Origin: Mycobacterium haemophilum DSM 44634
GTDB lineage: Bacteria > Actinomycetota > Actinomycetes > Mycobacteriales > Mycobacteriaceae
Length of the DNA: 64,000 nucleotides
Direction: 5' to 3'
Assembly (NCBI RefSeq): GCF_000340435.2
Contig: NZ_CP011883.2
Coordinates: 3,766,687 to 3,830,686 of the forward strand
A program made the translations under genes and the position numbers. Below the pieces are notes generated by a model. That model saw nothing but the letters and a program-made list of their open reading frames with translations, did not search any database and was not told where the DNA came from. Positions 62,992-64,000 of this stretch are shown here, one piece after another; position 1 is the first letter of the stretch, and each line of letters begins with the position of its first letter.

Positions 62992-63016
62992 GCGGAGGTT
63001 GTGATTTGGTGAGACG

Positions 63017-63997
63017 GTGCGTTCAAGTCGGTTGGGGACCGAACGGTACATAGCTACCAATGGCGTGCGGCTGCGGGTAATCGAGGCCGGGGAACGCGGC
63101 GCACCGGTGGTGGTGCTGGCCCACGGCTTTCCCGAACTGGCCTACTCGTGGCGGCACCAAATTCCGGCCCTCGCCGAGGCCGGCTACCACGTCTTGGCTC
63201 CCGATCAGCGCGGTTACGGTGGCTCTTCTCGTCCGGATGCGGTGGAGGCCTACACCATCCATGAGCTGACCGCCGACATCGTCGGTCTGCTCGACAACGT
63301 CGGCGCCCAGCGGGCCGTCTGGATTGGTCACGACTGGGGCGCCGTCGTGGTGTGGAACGCGCCACTCTTGCACCCCGACCGCGTCGCCGCGGTCGCCGGG
63401 TTGAGCGTGCCGGCGCTGCCCCGGGCGCGGGTGCCCCCGACACACGCGTTTCGCCGGACATTCGGGGAGAACTTCTTTTACATTTTGTATTTCCAGGAGC
63501 CAGGTGTTGCCGACGCCGAACTGGGCGGCGACCCCGCACGCACGATGCGCCGAATGATGGGCGCCATGCAAGCATCGTCGCGCGACCAGAGCGAGGCGAT
63601 CCGGATGGTCGCCCCCGGCCCGGAAGGCTTCATTGATCGGCTTCCAGAACCGGACCAGCTGCCGGATTGGATCAGCCAGGATGAGCTCGACCATTACGTC
63701 AGCGAGTTTTCTCGTACCGGGTTCACCGGCGGCCTGAACTGGTATCGCAATTTCGACCGCAACTGGGAGACCACCGCTGAATTCGCGGGCGCCACTATCT
63801 CCGTGCCGTCGTTGTTTATCGCCGGGACCGCCGACCCGGTGTTGGCATTCACCCGCACCGACCGCGCTTCGGAGGTGATCTCCGGCCCGTACCGCCAGGT
63901 AATGATCGATGGTGCGGGGCACTGGCTGCAGCAGGAACGACCCGACCAGGTCAACGCCACCTTGTTGGAGTTCCTCAACGGATTAGAGTTGCGGTGA
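63017..63997 (+). CDS. ephA: EphA, epoxide hydrolase of the alpha/beta hydrolase family (Rv3617-like)
   Basis: This is a 326-residue epoxide hydrolase. VLAHGFPELAYSWRHQIPAL provides the oxyanion HGxP, VWIGHDWGAVVVWN the nucleophilic Asp, FTGGLNWYRNFDRNW the lid Tyr, and DGAGHWLQQERPDQV the catalytic His. GTG 63017 gives a short distinct N-terminus (RSSRLGTERYIATNGVRLRV) before the shared core. In H37Rv the espA-espC-espD genes lie between ftsH and ephA; here the two are nearly adjacent and divergent. Confidence 0.94.
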   Translation: MRSSRLGTERYIATNGVRLRVIEAGERGAPVVVLAHGFPELAYSWRHQIPALAEAGYHVLAPDQRGYGGSSRPDAVEAYTIHELTADIVGLLDNVGAQRAVWIGHDWGAVVVWNAPLLHPDRVAAVAGLSVPALPRARVPPTHAFRRTFGENFFYILYFQEPGVADAELGGDPARTMRRMMGAMQASSRDQSEAIRMVAPGPEGFIDRLPEPDQLPDWISQDELDHYVSEFSRTGFTGGLNWYRNFDRNWETTAEFAGATISVPSLFIAGTADPVLAFTRTDRASEVISGPYRQVMIDGAGHWLQQERPDQVNATLLEFLNGLELR

Positions 63998-64000
63998 GTG

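Overview
The window is high-GC actinobacterial DNA, and its gene content and order identify a slow-growing pathogenic-type Mycobacterium. From memory of M. tuberculosis H37Rv it is collinear with the block from Rv3551/Rv3552 to Rv3617. It is not a plain H37Rv copy. fdxB, PPE64, PE_PGRS58, Rv3594 and the whole espA-espC-espD interval between ftsH and ephA are absent. A metal ABC transporter, a sugar porter, a secreted phosphodiesterase and two wrecked genes (a kinase/kelch gene and a pxpA/LamB-YcsF gene) are present. The single PE_PGRS gene suggests the M. tuberculosis/kansasii/marinum side of the genus; I cannot name the species.

Bases 1-12604 hold the KstR2 regulon for the last two sterol rings (ipdA end, ipdB, ipdC, fadA6, kstR2, ipdF, fadE30, fadD3, fadE31-33), with two textbook KstR2 operators, then aspB. 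A DUF559-type nuclease gene bracketed by a 59-bp direct repeat sits between ipdC and fadA6. Bases 12700-25103 hold the KstR part: nat, hsaB-C-D-A, kshB, fadE34 and kstR, with three KstR operators. A dead kinase/kelch gene and an MFS sugar porter sit between nat and hsaB. Together these genes degrade cholesterol rings: KshB feeds electrons to the 9-alpha-hydroxylase, HsaA-D open rings A and B, and the FadD3/FadE/Ipd/FadA6 set oxidises the remaining HIP-CoA skeleton.

Bases 25100-33504 are accessory: a LacI-type regulator, a ZnuABC-like operon behind a Zur-type palindrome, an LppH-like lipoprotein, a broken pxpA, a metallo-hydrolase, an ArsB/NhaD-type permease and a secreted GDPD. Bases 33509-45903 are mostly housekeeping: rRNA/tRNA methyltransferase, cysS, ispF-ispD-carD, lpqE, radA-disA, carbonic anhydrase and mutY, a hydrolase, mhuD and lpqF.

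Bases 46002-63997 hold a frameshifted PE_PGRS gene, clpC1, lsr2, lysS, and a long minus-strand vitamin operon. That operon runs ftsH-folE-folP-folB-folK-DUF3180-DUF6779-Rv3603c-panC-panD-coaX, coupling folate with pantothenate/CoA synthesis through many 1-8 nt overlaps. A MIRU-type spacer sits between folB and folK. The window ends with the epoxide hydrolase ephA. No tRNA, rRNA, CRISPR, complete IS element or prophage was seen.
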